Assembly (NCBI GenBank): GCA_025358115.1 | Contig: JANYKQ010000047.1 | Coordinates: 1 to 64,000 of the forward strand | Direction of reading: 5' to 3' | From: Methanomicrobiales archaeon | Lineage (GTDB): Archaea > Halobacteriota > Methanomicrobia > Methanomicrobiales > Methanospirillaceae | Length of the DNA stretch: 64,000 nucleotides | Shown: positions 32,894-42,388 of the stretch, one piece after another | Position numbering within the stretch: position 1 is the first letter of the stretch | Layout: each line of letters begins with the position of its first letter | Notes under the pieces: model-generated | Seen by the model: the letters and a program-made list of their open reading frames with translations, nothing else | Database searches by the model: none | Told to the model about the DNA's origin: nothing | Made by a program: the position numbers and the translations under genes

Positions 32894-33208
32894 ATGTTCT
32901 GTCCTGAATGTAAGACAATGATGATATCTTCTGGTGGTCAACTCAAGTGCCGGAAATGTGGTTATATTCGCAAAATTGAAGCTGCTGACCAGATGAAGAC
33001 CCAGAAGATGCGCACGGAGAATGAGATTACGATTGTGGACGATGAAGACACTAAAATCAAAACCATGCCCACGATCCAGATAAAATGTCCGAAATGCGAG
33101 CACAATCTGGCCTTCTGGTGGCTCCGTCAGTTACGCGCTGCGGATGAAAGCGAGGTGCGTTTCTTCCGTTGCACGGAATGTGGTCACACCTGGAGACAGT
33201 ACGATTAG
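32894..33208 (+). CDS. tfs: Transcription factor S (TFIIS-like RNA cleavage factor)
   Basis: 104 residues with two zinc ribbons. The N-terminal one (MFCPECKTMM...CRKCGY) resembles RpoM/RPB9. The C-terminal one (CPKCEH...CTECGHTW) carries the loop RAADESEVRFFRC, in which the Asp-Glu pair inserted into the polymerase channel triggers transcript cleavage. The acidic pair is intact, so it should be active rather than an inhibitory paralogue. ATG at 32894 is preferred over an upstream in-frame start. Confidence 0.93.
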   Translation: MFCPECKTMMISSGGQLKCRKCGYIRKIEAADQMKTQKMRTENEITIVDDEDTKIKTMPTIQIKCPKCEHNLAFWWLRQLRAADESEVRFFRCTECGHTWRQYD

Positions 33209-33777
33209 GTAATAACCATATCCATAAAATCATTTTTAAAAAAAATCTCTTTTAACCTTTGTCCGATTCATTTTTCATGCGTTCATCTCATTCAACCTCA
33301 CTGTTTTGGTTTTTTCGTAACCATCTGACGAAACGGAAAAATTTCTGTCTTTTTCCCCTATTCAGGATTCAGGACGATTTTGATAGAAATCTCCAATGGT
33401 AAAAAAATGAAAAATGGTTTTTTAGAAAACTGATTTGAGAAACCCTGCCAGGACCAAAACCAGTTCAGGTTTTTATCGTTGCAGGATTGGAGTTCATAAT
33501 AACTTCTGGAAGTAATTAAATGGCGGCCATAAATGTATGGGGTAAAATACGTTTTTTTCAAAGAATGATACACGGTGAATTTACCGCGCGCATATGCCGC
33601 TGAAAAATACTTGGGAATCTGCCCCGGATTTGAAAATTTCAGGCAGTATGCCGCATTTATCGCAAACAGAGTCTGATCTCTGCCAATACCTTCTGAAAAC
33701 CTCCCGTTTCCTGAACGGAAAATGGTAACCTTTTATTGCGGACACTCATTATTAATAATGTAGAATCGGGTTTTTTT
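33209..33777. other. Long A/T-rich gap upstream of acs
   Basis: No gene is supportable; short open frames here have no recognisable features. It probably holds the acs promoter and an untranslated leader. ACCTTTTATTGCGG at about 33728-33741 is a candidate TATA region. Confidence 0.4.
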
Positions 33778-35670
33778 ATGGCTGAAGATTTTAACGTGAA
33801 ATTCACCGACAAACAGTACCTGCCGGATCCTTCAGTGAAAAAGAACAGTTGGATCGGAGATTACCAGAAAGCGTATGATACTTTCTTAAAGGATCCTGAT
33901 GGCTTCTGGGACAAGATCGCATCAGAACTCCACTGGTTCTCGCCCTATACCAAGGTTAAGGAGTGGAATTTTCCTCATGCCCGGTGGTTTCTTGACGGGA
34001 AGACCAACATAACCTATAACTGTCTCGATCGCCAGATGCAGAATGCCCGGCGCAACAAGGTTGCCCTCATCTGGAAAGGTGAGGACGAGAGCGAGAGAAT
34101 CTACACGTACCGGCAGCTCTATCGTGAAGTGATGCGTTTTTCCAACGGCCTGAAGAAACTGGGCGTGATAAAAGGTGATCGCGTCTGCATCTATATGCCG
34201 ATGGTACCCGAGCAGATCATATCGATACTTGCCTGTGCACGGATCGGTGCTGTCCATAGTGTTGTCTTTGGCGGTTTTGGGGCTGCCGCACTCAACAGCA
34301 GGATAGTCGGTGCAGAAGCCAAAGTCGTTATCACTGCCGATGTCACGTTCCGGCGCGGGAAGTCGATTCCTCTCAAGCATGTCATTGAAGAAGCGATCAT
34401 CAATGCACCCAGTGTTGAACATGTCATAGTTCTCAGAAGAGAACTTCACCAGCCTGTCGAGATCCACCATGAAATGGAAGTGGACTTCTATGACCTGATC
34501 AGGGATGTCAGCCAGGAATGTGAACCTGAAGTGATGGATGCAGAAGACCCGCTCTTCATCCTGTATACCAGTGGATCCACCGGTGCACCAAAAGGGATTG
34601 TTCATACCTGCGGGGGGTACATGGTGGGTGCTTATTATACAACAAAAAACGTCTTTGACATCAAGGATAATGATGTCTACTGGTGCACTGCGGATCCCGG
34701 ATGGATTACCGGTCACTCTTATGTGGTGTACGGTCCGCTGTTAAACGGGGCAACCATTCTTATTACTGAAGGAACGCCGGATTACCCGGATGCCGGAGCC
34801 TACTGGCGGATCGTTGAGGATTTCGGTGTAACCATTCTGTACACTGCGCCAACAGCAATCCGGATGTTTATGAAGCTGGGCGAGGAATGGCCCAATAAGA
34901 GTAACTTAAACACCCTGCGCATTCTGGGGTCTGTCGGAGAACCGCTCAATCCTGAAGCTTTCGAATGGTATTACCGTGTTATCGGAAAAAACCGGTGCCC
35001 GGTTGTTGATACCTGGTGGCAGACTGAGACGGGTATGCATATGATCACCACGATGATCGGCGAACCCATGTACCCGGGTTTTGCCGGAAAGCCCATTCCC
35101 GGGGTAGTTGCTGATGTTGTTGACCGGGAAGGAAAATCAGTTCCCCCGGGCACAGGGGGTTTCCTTGTGTTGAAAGAACCCTGGCCATCCATGTTCCGTG
35201 CAGTATTCCATGATCCGGAGCGGTACCAGAAGTACTGGAACACGATTCCGGGCTGTTATGCTGTCGGAGATCTTGCGGTAAAAAACAAAGATGGTTACAT
35301 TATGGTAATCGGGAGATCGGACGACCTGATCGTTGTTGCCGGGCATAATATCGGAACTGCTGAAGTCGAGAGCGCGCTTGTGTCGCACAAGGCAGTAGCA
35401 GAAGCCGCTGTCATTGGCAAGCCCGATCAGGTGAAAGGCAATGTGATCAAGGCTTTTGTGATCCTGCGTATCGGTCATGAGCCATCCGATCGTCTGAAAA
35501 ATGAGCTCCTGTATCATGTCCGTATCACGCTGGGGCCCATTGCCATGCCATCAGATATTGAGTTCGTTACTACTCTCCCGAAGACCCGGAGCGGAAAGAT
35601 CATGCGGCGGGTATTAAAAGCAAAGGAGATGGGCATGGACCCGGGCGATATTTCAACTCTGGAAGACTGA
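33778..35670 (+). CDS. acs: Acetyl-CoA synthetase (AMP-forming)
   Basis: About 630 residues. It activates acetate to acetyl-AMP and then acetyl-CoA, allowing assimilation of acetate. The ATP loop YTSGSTGAPKGIVH, the TWWQTETG adenylation motif, and the C-terminal SGKIMRR with the catalytic, acetylation-prone lysine are all present. ATG at 33778-33780 begins the domain properly (MAEDFNVKF); an in-frame ATG 42 bases earlier adds residues unlike the family. It is followed by tbp after 54 bp. Confidence 0.95.
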   Translation: MAEDFNVKFTDKQYLPDPSVKKNSWIGDYQKAYDTFLKDPDGFWDKIASELHWFSPYTKVKEWNFPHARWFLDGKTNITYNCLDRQMQNARRNKVALIWKGEDESERIYTYRQLYREVMRFSNGLKKLGVIKGDRVCIYMPMVPEQIISILACARIGAVHSVVFGGFGAAALNSRIVGAEAKVVITADVTFRRGKSIPLKHVIEEAIINAPSVEHVIVLRRELHQPVEIHHEMEVDFYDLIRDVSQECEPEVMDAEDPLFILYTSGSTGAPKGIVHTCGGYMVGAYYTTKNVFDIKDNDVYWCTADPGWITGHSYVVYGPLLNGATILITEGTPDYPDAGAYWRIVEDFGVTILYTAPTAIRMFMKLGEEWPNKSNLNTLRILGSVGEPLNPEAFEWYYRVIGKNRCPVVDTWWQTETGMHMITTMIGEPMYPGFAGKPIPGVVADVVDREGKSVPPGTGGFLVLKEPWPSMFRAVFHDPERYQKYWNTIPGCYAVGDLAVKNKDGYIMVIGRSDDLIVVAGHNIGTAEVESALVSHKAVAEAAVIGKPDQVKGNVIKAFVILRIGHEPSDRLKNELLYHVRITLGPIAMPSDIEFVTTLPKTRSGKIMRRVLKAKEMGMDPGDISTLED

Positions 35671-35691
35671 TTTGGCCAATATCATACCCAA

Positions 35692-35702
35692 CTTTTTAAA
35701 TA
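35692..35702 (+). promoter_or_regulatory. Candidate TATA box of tbp
   Basis: CTTTTTAAATA lies about 25-30 bases before the tbp ATG, so transcription would start at or next to the start codon, giving a leaderless or nearly leaderless mRNA. A second A/T stretch (TTTTATATC) at 35706-35714 is too close to the ATG to act as the TATA element. Confidence 0.4.
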
Positions 35703-35724
35703 CTGTTTTATATCATTTATAAAT

Positions 35725-36285
35725 ATGAAGGTCAGACCAGAAGATTCCCTTAAGATCGAAAATATAGTTGCCTCCGCCAAGGTAACCGATTATCTGGATC
35801 TACCCGATATTGCATCAAAGATCCCGGGCGCTGAGTATAACAAAAAGCGTTTTCCCGGCGTTGTACTCCGGATGCAGGATCCCAAGATCGCAGCACTCGT
35901 TTTTGGGTCGGGAAAAGTAGTACTAACCGGTGCAAAGAGTGTGGACAGCCTGAGTAAAGGTCTCAATATTCTTGGCGGCCTCCTGCGCGATCTGGGAATT
36001 GATATCCCCACAAAACTGGATTATAAGATCCAGAATATTGTCACATCTGCAGATCTTGCTACGCCAATTAATTTGAACAAGATCGCTGTCGGTTTTAACC
36101 TTGACCGGATTGAATACGAACCAGAGCAGTTCCCCGGTCTTGTGTACCGTCTTGAGGTTCCCAAAGTTGTTGTACTGTTGTTTGGATCCGGAAAGTTGAT
36201 TATCACCGGGGGCAAGGAACCCGGGGATGCAACGAAAGCAGTAATCAAAATTGTTTCAGACCTCAAAAGTATCGGTCTGATCTGA
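35725..36285 (+). CDS. tbp: TATA-box-binding protein
   Basis: 186 residues made of two imperfect direct repeats (about 9-95 and 98-186), the saddle fold of TBP. Each repeat contains the stirrup motif FPG(V/L)V.R and a GSGK...TG strand. It recruits TFB and RNA polymerase to promoters. This is a general transcription factor; only one copy is in the window. Confidence 0.97.
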   Translation: MKVRPEDSLKIENIVASAKVTDYLDLPDIASKIPGAEYNKKRFPGVVLRMQDPKIAALVFGSGKVVLTGAKSVDSLSKGLNILGGLLRDLGIDIPTKLDYKIQNIVTSADLATPINLNKIAVGFNLDRIEYEPEQFPGLVYRLEVPKVVVLLFGSGKLIITGGKEPGDATKAVIKIVSDLKSIGLI

Positions 36286-36470
36286 TGTTTTTTGATCAAT
36301 AATTTCCTCATTCTGATAATTTTCCAATCTCATAATTTCATATGATTTTGGATAAATCTGTCATAATATATAAAATCCTCTCCCCATTGCATCGCAATAC
36401 GAGGGCATATATATCAACAATTAGATAATTTCTAGTGGTAATCTTTAGTAAAATAGTGTGGATGTGATGC

Positions 36471-36845
36471 ATGAGAACAGAGAATGTAATGTATTTCACG
36501 GAAAAGGAAGAGGAGTTTGCAAATCTCCTCATTGAGATTGGAACCAAGAGGAATGTGGCAAAGGTACTCGTATTTCTTGCAAATACCCCCGAAGCAACGT
36601 CACGGGCAATTGAGCGCGGCACCGATCTCCGCCAGCCTGAAGTCAGTATCGCAATGCGTTACCTGCTCGAACAGGACTGGATCTCCAGCCGCGAGAGCAA
36701 GGCCGAGAGTAAAGGCCGCCCGGTAAAGATCTACGAGCTGGCAAAACCCATCCATCAGATTATGGACAGCATTGAGAAAGAGAAGAAGAAAGAGGCGAAC
36801 AACCAGCTCGCCCTTGTTCATAAATTACGGGATTATCTCAACTAA
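36471..36845 (+). CDS. Winged-helix transcriptional regulator
   Basis: 124 residues. A winged helix at about 20-90 contains AKVLVFLANTPEATSRAIE, then LRQPEVSIAMRYLLEQDWI as recognition helix, and a wing with KGRPVKIYEL. A charged C-terminal helix (EKEKKKEANNQL) is likely for dimerisation. It looks like the COG3355-type predicted regulators of methanogens. The target is unknown. The last four bases overlap the end of rpiA on the opposite strand. Confidence 0.8.
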   Translation: MRTENVMYFTEKEEEFANLLIEIGTKRNVAKVLVFLANTPEATSRAIERGTDLRQPEVSIAMRYLLEQDWISSRESKAESKGRPVKIYELAKPIHQIMDSIEKEKKKEANNQLALVHKLRDYLN

Positions 36846-37537
36846 GGAATAATCCTGCATATTTTTTCGCCACCTACAATGACGGTGGTTTTTTGGGTAA
36901 ACCCGCAGAATAACCCGCTCTCAACTACGCCGGGAATCAGTCCTATCGATGCTTCGAGTTTGTCGGGTTCGGTAATTGTTGTGAATTTTGCATCAAGGAT
37001 AAAATTCATATTATCGGTTATCACCGGGCCGTCTTTCTTTACACCCTCCCGCAGCACCGGGACACATCCCATTGCCCTGAGCTGATCCATGACGGGCCGG
37101 ATGGCAAACGGGATGATCTCTACCGGTACCTGGGCGTCAAGGCGGGGAACCATCTTCTGTTCATCAACAACCACGATGAACTGCCGGGCTGCTGCAGCCA
37201 CGCATTTCTCCCGGGTGTGTGCAGCACCCCGGCCTTTGATCAGCCGCAGTTGTGGATCGACTTCGTCAGCCCCATCTATTGCGAGATCTATGACCGGATA
37301 GTCATCGAGGGTTGTTAACGGGATTCCATATTCACGTGCCCGGATGGCAGTCTGGAATGATGTGGGGATTCCGGAAATTTTAAGCCCTTCATGCATTCTC
37401 TGTGACAGCCGTTCCATGGTATACATGACCGTTGACCCGGTGCCGAGGCCGATTATCATACCGTCTTTTACCATCTCTGCTGCTTTGTAACCGGCTGCAC
37501 GTTTGGCTGCCGCGGGATCGCGTGTCACTGAGTCCAT
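36842..37537 (-). CDS. rpiA: Ribose-5-phosphate isomerase A
   Basis: About 231 residues. It interconverts ribose-5-phosphate and ribulose-5-phosphate. Signature motifs GLGTGST, DGADEVDP and KGRGAAHTREK carry the phosphate-binding residues and the catalytic Asp, Glu and Lys. ATG at 37535-37537 begins MDSVTRDPAAAKR; a longer in-frame extension upstream is hydrophobic and unlike the family. It converges on the regulator gene with a four-base overlap. Confidence 0.94.
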   Translation of the reverse strand: MDSVTRDPAAAKRAAGYKAAEMVKDGMIIGLGTGSTVMYTMERLSQRMHEGLKISGIPTSFQTAIRAREYGIPLTTLDDYPVIDLAIDGADEVDPQLRLIKGRGAAHTREKCVAAAARQFIVVVDEQKMVPRLDAQVPVEIIPFAIRPVMDQLRAMGCVPVLREGVKKDGPVITDNMNFILDAKFTTITEPDKLEASIGLIPGVVESGLFCGFTQKTTVIVGGEKICRIIP

Positions 37538-37810
37538 TAAAGTGATACATATCGGTACGGGGATTATTAAAACTGGTGATATGAGGGTGAAATGGCTGCA
37601 GATGGATTGTTTCATGCCGGGTCAGGTATTTTCTAAAAAAATTCTTTTGAATTTTCTTTCTGTATCCTGATGGAAACTGATGCCCCTATACCCACAAATA
37701 TGATGAATCCCGCCGCCTCTATTGGGTGCCTCCATCGCGCTTTTGGTTGGTTTACGGTAATGGGGATTATCTGAATAATGGTTACGTTGTATCAGGTTGT
37801 TCTGGTTAAT

Positions 37811-37878
37811 CACCCTGCCCGGCAAGGCCCCGCCGAAGCGGCCGGGCGACCCCGGAATGGGGTGGGTTGCATCCCAAT
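37811..37878. repeat. GC-rich intergenic repeat, copy 1
   Basis: Within the 37538-37972 gap, which holds no gene. It matches 58460-58520: in a 42-bp core, 37 bases are the same. The core contains a hairpin ACCCC-(G)GAA(T)-GGGGT. In the other copy the bracketed pair is C and G, a compensatory change that keeps pairing. A further perfect 7-bp stem GCCCGGC/GCCGGGC occurs only in this copy. Confidence 0.65.
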
Positions 37879-37972
37879 AGGGATAAAAGATGTCTATCTC
37901 AATGAAATTTCTAAAATGTAGCCTCATTGATGCTTATTTAATGAAAAATAGGGTTGAAATCTCTTAAAAAAA

Positions 37973-38761
37973 TTAGTTCTTAAACACTTTTTTTGTATCT
38001 TCTACCGCTGCATAGGACGTGCAGTCCAGCGTGATTGGCGTGATCGAAACATTTCCCTTCCGGATTGCATGCACATCGGTACCTTCTTCAGCATCATCGT
38101 AGAGCGGACCATTGATCCAGAAATACGGGCGACCCCGGGGATCGAGTCGCTTTTCCACACCGGTATGGAACAGCTTGGGGCCAAGCCGGGTGATCTCGTA
38201 ACCGCCTTTTACTACGGAGGGGATGTTCACATTGATCACATCGGTGTGTTCGGAGAACCCGTGCTCAAGTACCCGGGAGACCACATCGCGCACCACTATC
38301 TTGGCTGCATCGAAACTTTTCCCGATCTGGCGGGGGTCATCGAACTTATCCCCCTGGTCCTCCACCTGGAGGGAGAAGGCAATACCCTTCGTGCCCTGGT
38401 TGGAGCCTTCCAGTGCCGCTCCCACCGTGCCTGAGGTCATGATGGATTCTGTCGAGAGATTCTCTCCGATATTAATCCCGCTGACAATCATTGTGGGCCT
38501 GAGTTTGAGGGCATACAGACCGATGATTACGGCATCGGTTGGTTTGCCGGCAACCGACCAGGCAGGGAGCCCGTTGATGGTGATCTGGCTTGCCCGCAGG
38601 GGTTCGAAGATCGAGATCGACCTGCCAACAGCGCTCTGCTGGGTTGCCGGGGCTACAACGGTTACATCGGCAATGGGGGTGAGCGCTTCATATGCCGCCC
38701 AGAGCCCGACTGAACTTACGCCATCATCATTGGTGAGCAGGATCGAAGGTCTCATATTCAT
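37973..38761 (-). CDS. surE: 5'-nucleotidase SurE
   Basis: 262 residues. A metal-dependent nucleoside monophosphatase; the metal site is formed by TNDDG (from residue 10) together with the downstream Ser and Asn in SGINIGEN. The mid-protein TSGTVGAALEG is also typical. Two adjacent ATGs (38761 and 38755) are both possible starts. It is divergent from mfnD across about 80 bp. It may dephosphorylate GMP/AMP or polyphosphate, as known for the family. Confidence 0.93.
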   Translation of the reverse strand: MNMRPSILLTNDDGVSSVGLWAAYEALTPIADVTVVAPATQQSAVGRSISIFEPLRASQITINGLPAWSVAGKPTDAVIIGLYALKLRPTMIVSGINIGENLSTESIMTSGTVGAALEGSNQGTKGIAFSLQVEDQGDKFDDPRQIGKSFDAAKIVVRDVVSRVLEHGFSEHTDVINVNIPSVVKGGYEITRLGPKLFHTGVEKRLDPRGRPYFWINGPLYDDAEEGTDVHAIRKGNVSITPITLDCTSYAAVEDTKKVFKN

Positions 38762-38838
38762 GAAGTCTATTGATGCCGCCCCACAAATAGTTCACCGATC
38801 GGATAGGGTAATTTTCTTAAAGCGCATACAGGAAAAGG

Positions 38839-39726
38839 ATGAAAGTCCTGCTCGCAGAATATGCCTCCCGTCACGACCCCGCTCTTGCCCCCGAGGGTGC
38901 AGCAATGCTGGCTATCTTAAAGAAAAGTTTTGAGAACTGCGGGTATGAAGTAGTGCTGCCCGGCAGTGGGGATTTCGGGGCTGAGATCGAACTCCTGGCA
39001 CCTGCCTGTGATATGGGGCTCGTGATTGCACCCGATCACCTGCTGGCCCGGTACACCCAGATCCTTGAACAGCACACCCACAATCTCGGGTGCGGTTTTA
39101 TGACCGCCGCTCTCTGCGCCAACAAGGTTCAGACAGAAAAGATCCTGCAGGCGCATGGCGTGCCGGTGCCTGCCATCGCAACTTCTGGAAAACGGATGAT
39201 CAAACCGGTGAAAGGCTGCGGTGCGCTTGGCGTCCGCGTTTCAGAAGGCCCTGTTGGCGACGGGGAATTTGCCCAGCAGTTCATTGAAGGCGAACATCTC
39301 TCGGTAAGCCTGGTGGCAAGCCGGGTGATTGGGGATGCATGCGCGTATTTTACCGGCAAACCCCCGCTTGTCCTTGCCGTGAACCACCAGCTGATCAAAC
39401 AGGCTGCAGACGGCTCGATCCAGTACCTGGGCGGGGAGACCCCGGTTCATCCCGCACGGGAAGCAGAGATCATCGAAATGGCCAAAAAAACGATCATTGT
39501 TCTCGGTGGACAGGGTTACTGCGGCGTTGATGTGGTTGTGGCCGACAAGGTCTATGTCGTGGACGTGAACACGCGGATTACGACGAGTCTTGTTGGAATC
39601 GCAGCCTGCATGAAAGAAGAGATTGCTGATATCCTGGTTGAGGCCTCCAAAGGCGGGGGCCCGAACGAGGTCCACCTAGCCGGAAGTGTCCGGTTTGACA
39701 CGCAAGGGAAGGTTTTACGACTATGA
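38839..39726 (+). CDS. mfnD: Tyramine-L-glutamate ligase (methanofuran synthesis)
   Basis: An ATP-grasp enzyme of 295 residues that joins tyramine to glutamate, an early step in methanofuran assembly. The ATP-binding strand MIKPVKGCGALGVR and the metal-binding VVDVNTRITTS are clear. The stop overlaps mfnF by four bases, and that pairing of methanofuran genes supports the assignment over other ATP-grasp ligases. Confidence 0.88.
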   Translation: MKVLLAEYASRHDPALAPEGAAMLAILKKSFENCGYEVVLPGSGDFGAEIELLAPACDMGLVIAPDHLLARYTQILEQHTHNLGCGFMTAALCANKVQTEKILQAHGVPVPAIATSGKRMIKPVKGCGALGVRVSEGPVGDGEFAQQFIEGEHLSVSLVASRVIGDACAYFTGKPPLVLAVNHQLIKQAADGSIQYLGGETPVHPAREAEIIEMAKKTIIVLGGQGYCGVDVVVADKVYVVDVNTRITTSLVGIAACMKEEIADILVEASKGGGPNEVHLAGSVRFDTQGKVLRL

Positions 39727-40679
39727 TCGGCATTGATGTGGGAGGGGCAAATCTCAAGCTCGTCAATGAAAAGGGAGCCCACATCCATTACTGCCCGCTC
39801 TGGGAGCATGCCCCGATCACGTCCCTGCTTGAACAGTACGTTACTGCACCCGATGACCCGGCAGCCGTGGTCATGAGCGGAGAACTGGCAGACAGTTTCT
39901 CCAGCAAAATGCAGGGTATCTCCTTTATTGTGGATGCGGTGAAGGCTGCATTTCCCCGCGCTGCTTTTTACGGTATGGATGGCCGGTTTCATTCCCGGGC
40001 AGTACCCGGGCTGGCAGCTGCCAACTGGCTTGCCTCGGCTGATTACCTGCGGAATGAATATCCGGATGCAGTCCTTCTTGATATCGGCAGCACTACTGCT
40101 GATATCATTCCGCTTGCCTGCTTTGAAACGCTGACCGGGCTTACGGATCTCCTCCGGCTTCAGCGGGGTTATCTCCTCTACACCGGCATGCTCCGGGGAA
40201 ATGTCGCCACCCTGCTCCAATCGGTGAATCTCAATGGGGTAAAAACCCCGGTCAGTTCAGAGTTTTTTGCAGCCAGTGCCGATGTCCACCTTGTCCTGGA
40301 TCATATCGGCGCTGACCAGTACTCCTGTGACTCTCCTGACAAGAAAGAGAAGACAAAAACTGCGTCCCTGCGCAGGCTCGCCCGGGTGGTTTGTGCCGAC
40401 CTTGAAGAGATTGGTGAGGAAGGAGCCATGCAGATCGCTGAACAATTCTGGGTAGTGCAGCGAAACCTGATCTGCGACCAGGTCCGGCTGACAGCCGCGG
40501 ATTCCGGAGCCCGGCGGATTATTGTTGCCGGGATTGGGGCCCCCCTCTTTGCCCGGGAACTGGGAGGTACTGATCTGAATAAGACCCTGGGGCCCGTTGC
40601 CGATGCACTCCCTGCGTATTCCGTGCGGGAACTTGCCCTGTCCAGCCAGCCTCTTCCCTCCCGGAAAGAAAAACAGTAG
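39723..40679 (+). CDS. mfnF: MfnF, methanofuran precursor condensing enzyme
   Basis: 318 residues of the ASKHA-type hydantoinase-like family long annotated as H4MPT-linked C1-transfer pathway protein. MfnF couples the furan methanamine phosphate derivative to gamma-glutamyltyramine. The phosphate-binding loops MIGIDVGGANLKLV at the start and LLDIGSTTADI in the middle are present, with IIVAGIGAP as the adenosine motif. Coupled to mfnD by ATGA. Confidence 0.88.
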   Translation: MIGIDVGGANLKLVNEKGAHIHYCPLWEHAPITSLLEQYVTAPDDPAAVVMSGELADSFSSKMQGISFIVDAVKAAFPRAAFYGMDGRFHSRAVPGLAAANWLASADYLRNEYPDAVLLDIGSTTADIIPLACFETLTGLTDLLRLQRGYLLYTGMLRGNVATLLQSVNLNGVKTPVSSEFFAASADVHLVLDHIGADQYSCDSPDKKEKTKTASLRRLARVVCADLEEIGEEGAMQIAEQFWVVQRNLICDQVRLTAADSGARRIIVAGIGAPLFARELGGTDLNKTLGPVADALPAYSVRELALSSQPLPSRKEKQ

Positions 40680-40750
40680 GGTGTCTTTATGAAACCGTGG
40701 ATACTTCAGCCTGATCCGGTCCCTGGGCTCATTCCTGATCACTACGATCC

Positions 40751-41386
40751 TCATGGATGATCGGCCTCCCGTTCTTCTTTGTTTTTCTCTTCCTGCCGGC
40801 ACTCCTTTTTCTTTCCGGTAATGGCAAGGTGAGGTGCTGCCCGGTGTGCCGATGGGAAACCACATGCAGCGAGAAGTTCTGCCCCCTGGGTGCTGCTCCC
40901 CTCACCCGAACTGGCGGCGAGTGCTGAGACTGACAGGAGGGAAAACGGCAGGTTCATGCCAAAAAAATCTGCAGCAGGAATATCCGGGAAATTCTCCGGG
41001 TGGTAATTCCGCCATGTGGTGCGGTGCACGCAGATTCCCATGGCCTCAATCATCCTGGCCGCCCGGCCCGACGGCATGGATCTGCAGAGGGTTATATAGA
41101 GATCGATGACCGGAGAACCGACCCGGGTACCCGGATAGAATGGTTCATCGGCATAACAGAGATGTAAACATTTCCTGCAGGTGAACCGTTTCACCTTCAC
41201 CATGATGACGCGTTCTTCTTCCTGTTCCCTGATTACAGCGAACTGTTTGGGCCGGGTATCGTACCCGGAGACCGGACCGCCGCATAACGGACATTGCGGG
41301 AGCCCGGAGAACTCAGTTCCTTCAAATGCACCCAGAGCGGTCTGCAGGATATCAATTACCATGGGCGGAATGCGGGGAGGTTTCAT
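40751..41386 (-). CDS. Zinc-ribbon / HTH protein resembling a transposase N-terminus
   Basis: 211 residues. A zinc ribbon (CPLCGG...CRKCLHLC, residues about 32-77) is followed by a helical region IDLYITLCRSMPSGRAARMIEAMGICVHRTTWRNY. That order resembles the DNA-binding front end of several transposases. No DDE catalytic domain follows; the last 70 residues are low-complexity and charged (KKKECRQEEKNKEE). It lies directly beside the fdhAB fossil. Function unknown; an element remnant is possible. Confidence 0.6.
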   Translation of the reverse strand: MKPPRIPPMVIDILQTALGAFEGTEFSGLPQCPLCGGPVSGYDTRPKQFAVIREQEEERVIMVKVKRFTCRKCLHLCYADEPFYPGTRVGSPVIDLYITLCRSMPSGRAARMIEAMGICVHRTTWRNYHPENFPDIPAADFFGMNLPFSLLSVSALAASSGEGSSTQGAELLAACGFPSAHRAAPHLAITGKKKECRQEEKNKEEREADHP

Positions 41387-41572
41387 GACGATTCTTTTAG
41401 TCCATCTTTACGTTGCAGGAAAACCCTGTGCTGTGCACTAATACTGCGCGATTTTCCCGGCCGTTACCGGGATCTTTATCGGATGTTCCATAAATACCCA
41501 CTTATAATCATCAAAAATCCGTTCCAAACCTTCCGCATGTAACCATCCTTTTCTGTCAACATCGGTTGTTCG

Positions 41573-42123
41573 GGATCATTCCCTGATTTCAGGTACGTAC
41601 CAGGCACCCATTCCTGCTGTGGAACCGGTCGCGGGATCAACCTTTTAGTCAGGGATGGTCAGGTCACAGGTATCTCACCCTGGCAGCATAACCCGATCAA
41701 CGAAAGCAAGGTCTGTATTTGCGGTAACAAGTCTTTCGGGTCTGTCAACAGTGCAGCACGCATCACCACACCGTCCCTGCCATGATTGATGTGGCAGCAG
41801 CCGGCAGGAGCAGGGCACACTGCATCAGGTACTACTCGTGCATTTCAGTCTGCCCGAACTGCTATTTTGTTGACCGTACGACCAGGGACCCGGACTACGC
41901 CTCCTGCGGCGAAGTTCCTCTGAATTTCATGTTCCGCCTCATCCGCTTTGCCCACATCGCGGATTCATGCGTGAACTGCGGCCAGTGCCAGGAACTCCGC
42001 CCCTCAGAAATTCCCAAACGCGCTCTTCATGCACTCCCGGCAGGTTGAACCCGGGAGATGTCCAATCACATGCCCGGTGGCAACATGAACCTCCCGCTTA
42101 TGGCCTTAGCAGAAGAAAAGTAG
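41573..42123 (+). pseudogene. Collapsed formate dehydrogenase fdhA-fdhB remnant
   Basis: The first frame (to TGA at 41783) reads like the start of FdhA: FRYVPGTHSCCGTGRGINLL, then NPINESKVCICGN and RITTPSLP. Several cysteines of the FeS site are lost. From 41782 another frame reads like the C-terminal ferredoxin region of FdhB: CIRYYSCISVCPNC and CVNCGQCQELRP, with Tyr and Arg in place of ligand Cys. A third frame (42058-42123) continues with NMNLPLMALAEEK. Most of fdhA and the front of fdhB are deleted. The parent was probably the F420-dependent formate dehydrogenase, whose genes occur as fdhA-fdhB. Confidence 0.75.
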
Positions 42124-42388
42124 AACGCAACCGTCTCCACAACTCCGGAAGCGACATGATCTACGAGAACGTATTCAAGTTCCTGGCCAGACATTTTTTT
42201 TAATTTTTTTTAACAGGCAACTCATTTTTACCCCCTGATGTCATCCTTTGGATACCATTGAAAAACCGGATCAGGATTTGTCCGGGTACCCCGGTAGTTT
42301 TTACTCCTGTCATGAATACCTGAAAACAGGATATGCAGACGACAGACCAGAACGCATTAATAAAAAGCACACCAGACATTCGAACCAT

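Noticed and set aside
33358-33573. 71-codon minus-strand frame before acs
   Set aside because: A/T-driven composition (many Ser, Lys, Phe, Tyr), no ribosome site and no recognisable motif.
37622-37927. 101-codon minus-strand frame across the GC-rich repeat
   Set aside because: Its sequence is explained by the non-coding repeat, which recurs at 58460 in a different frame context.
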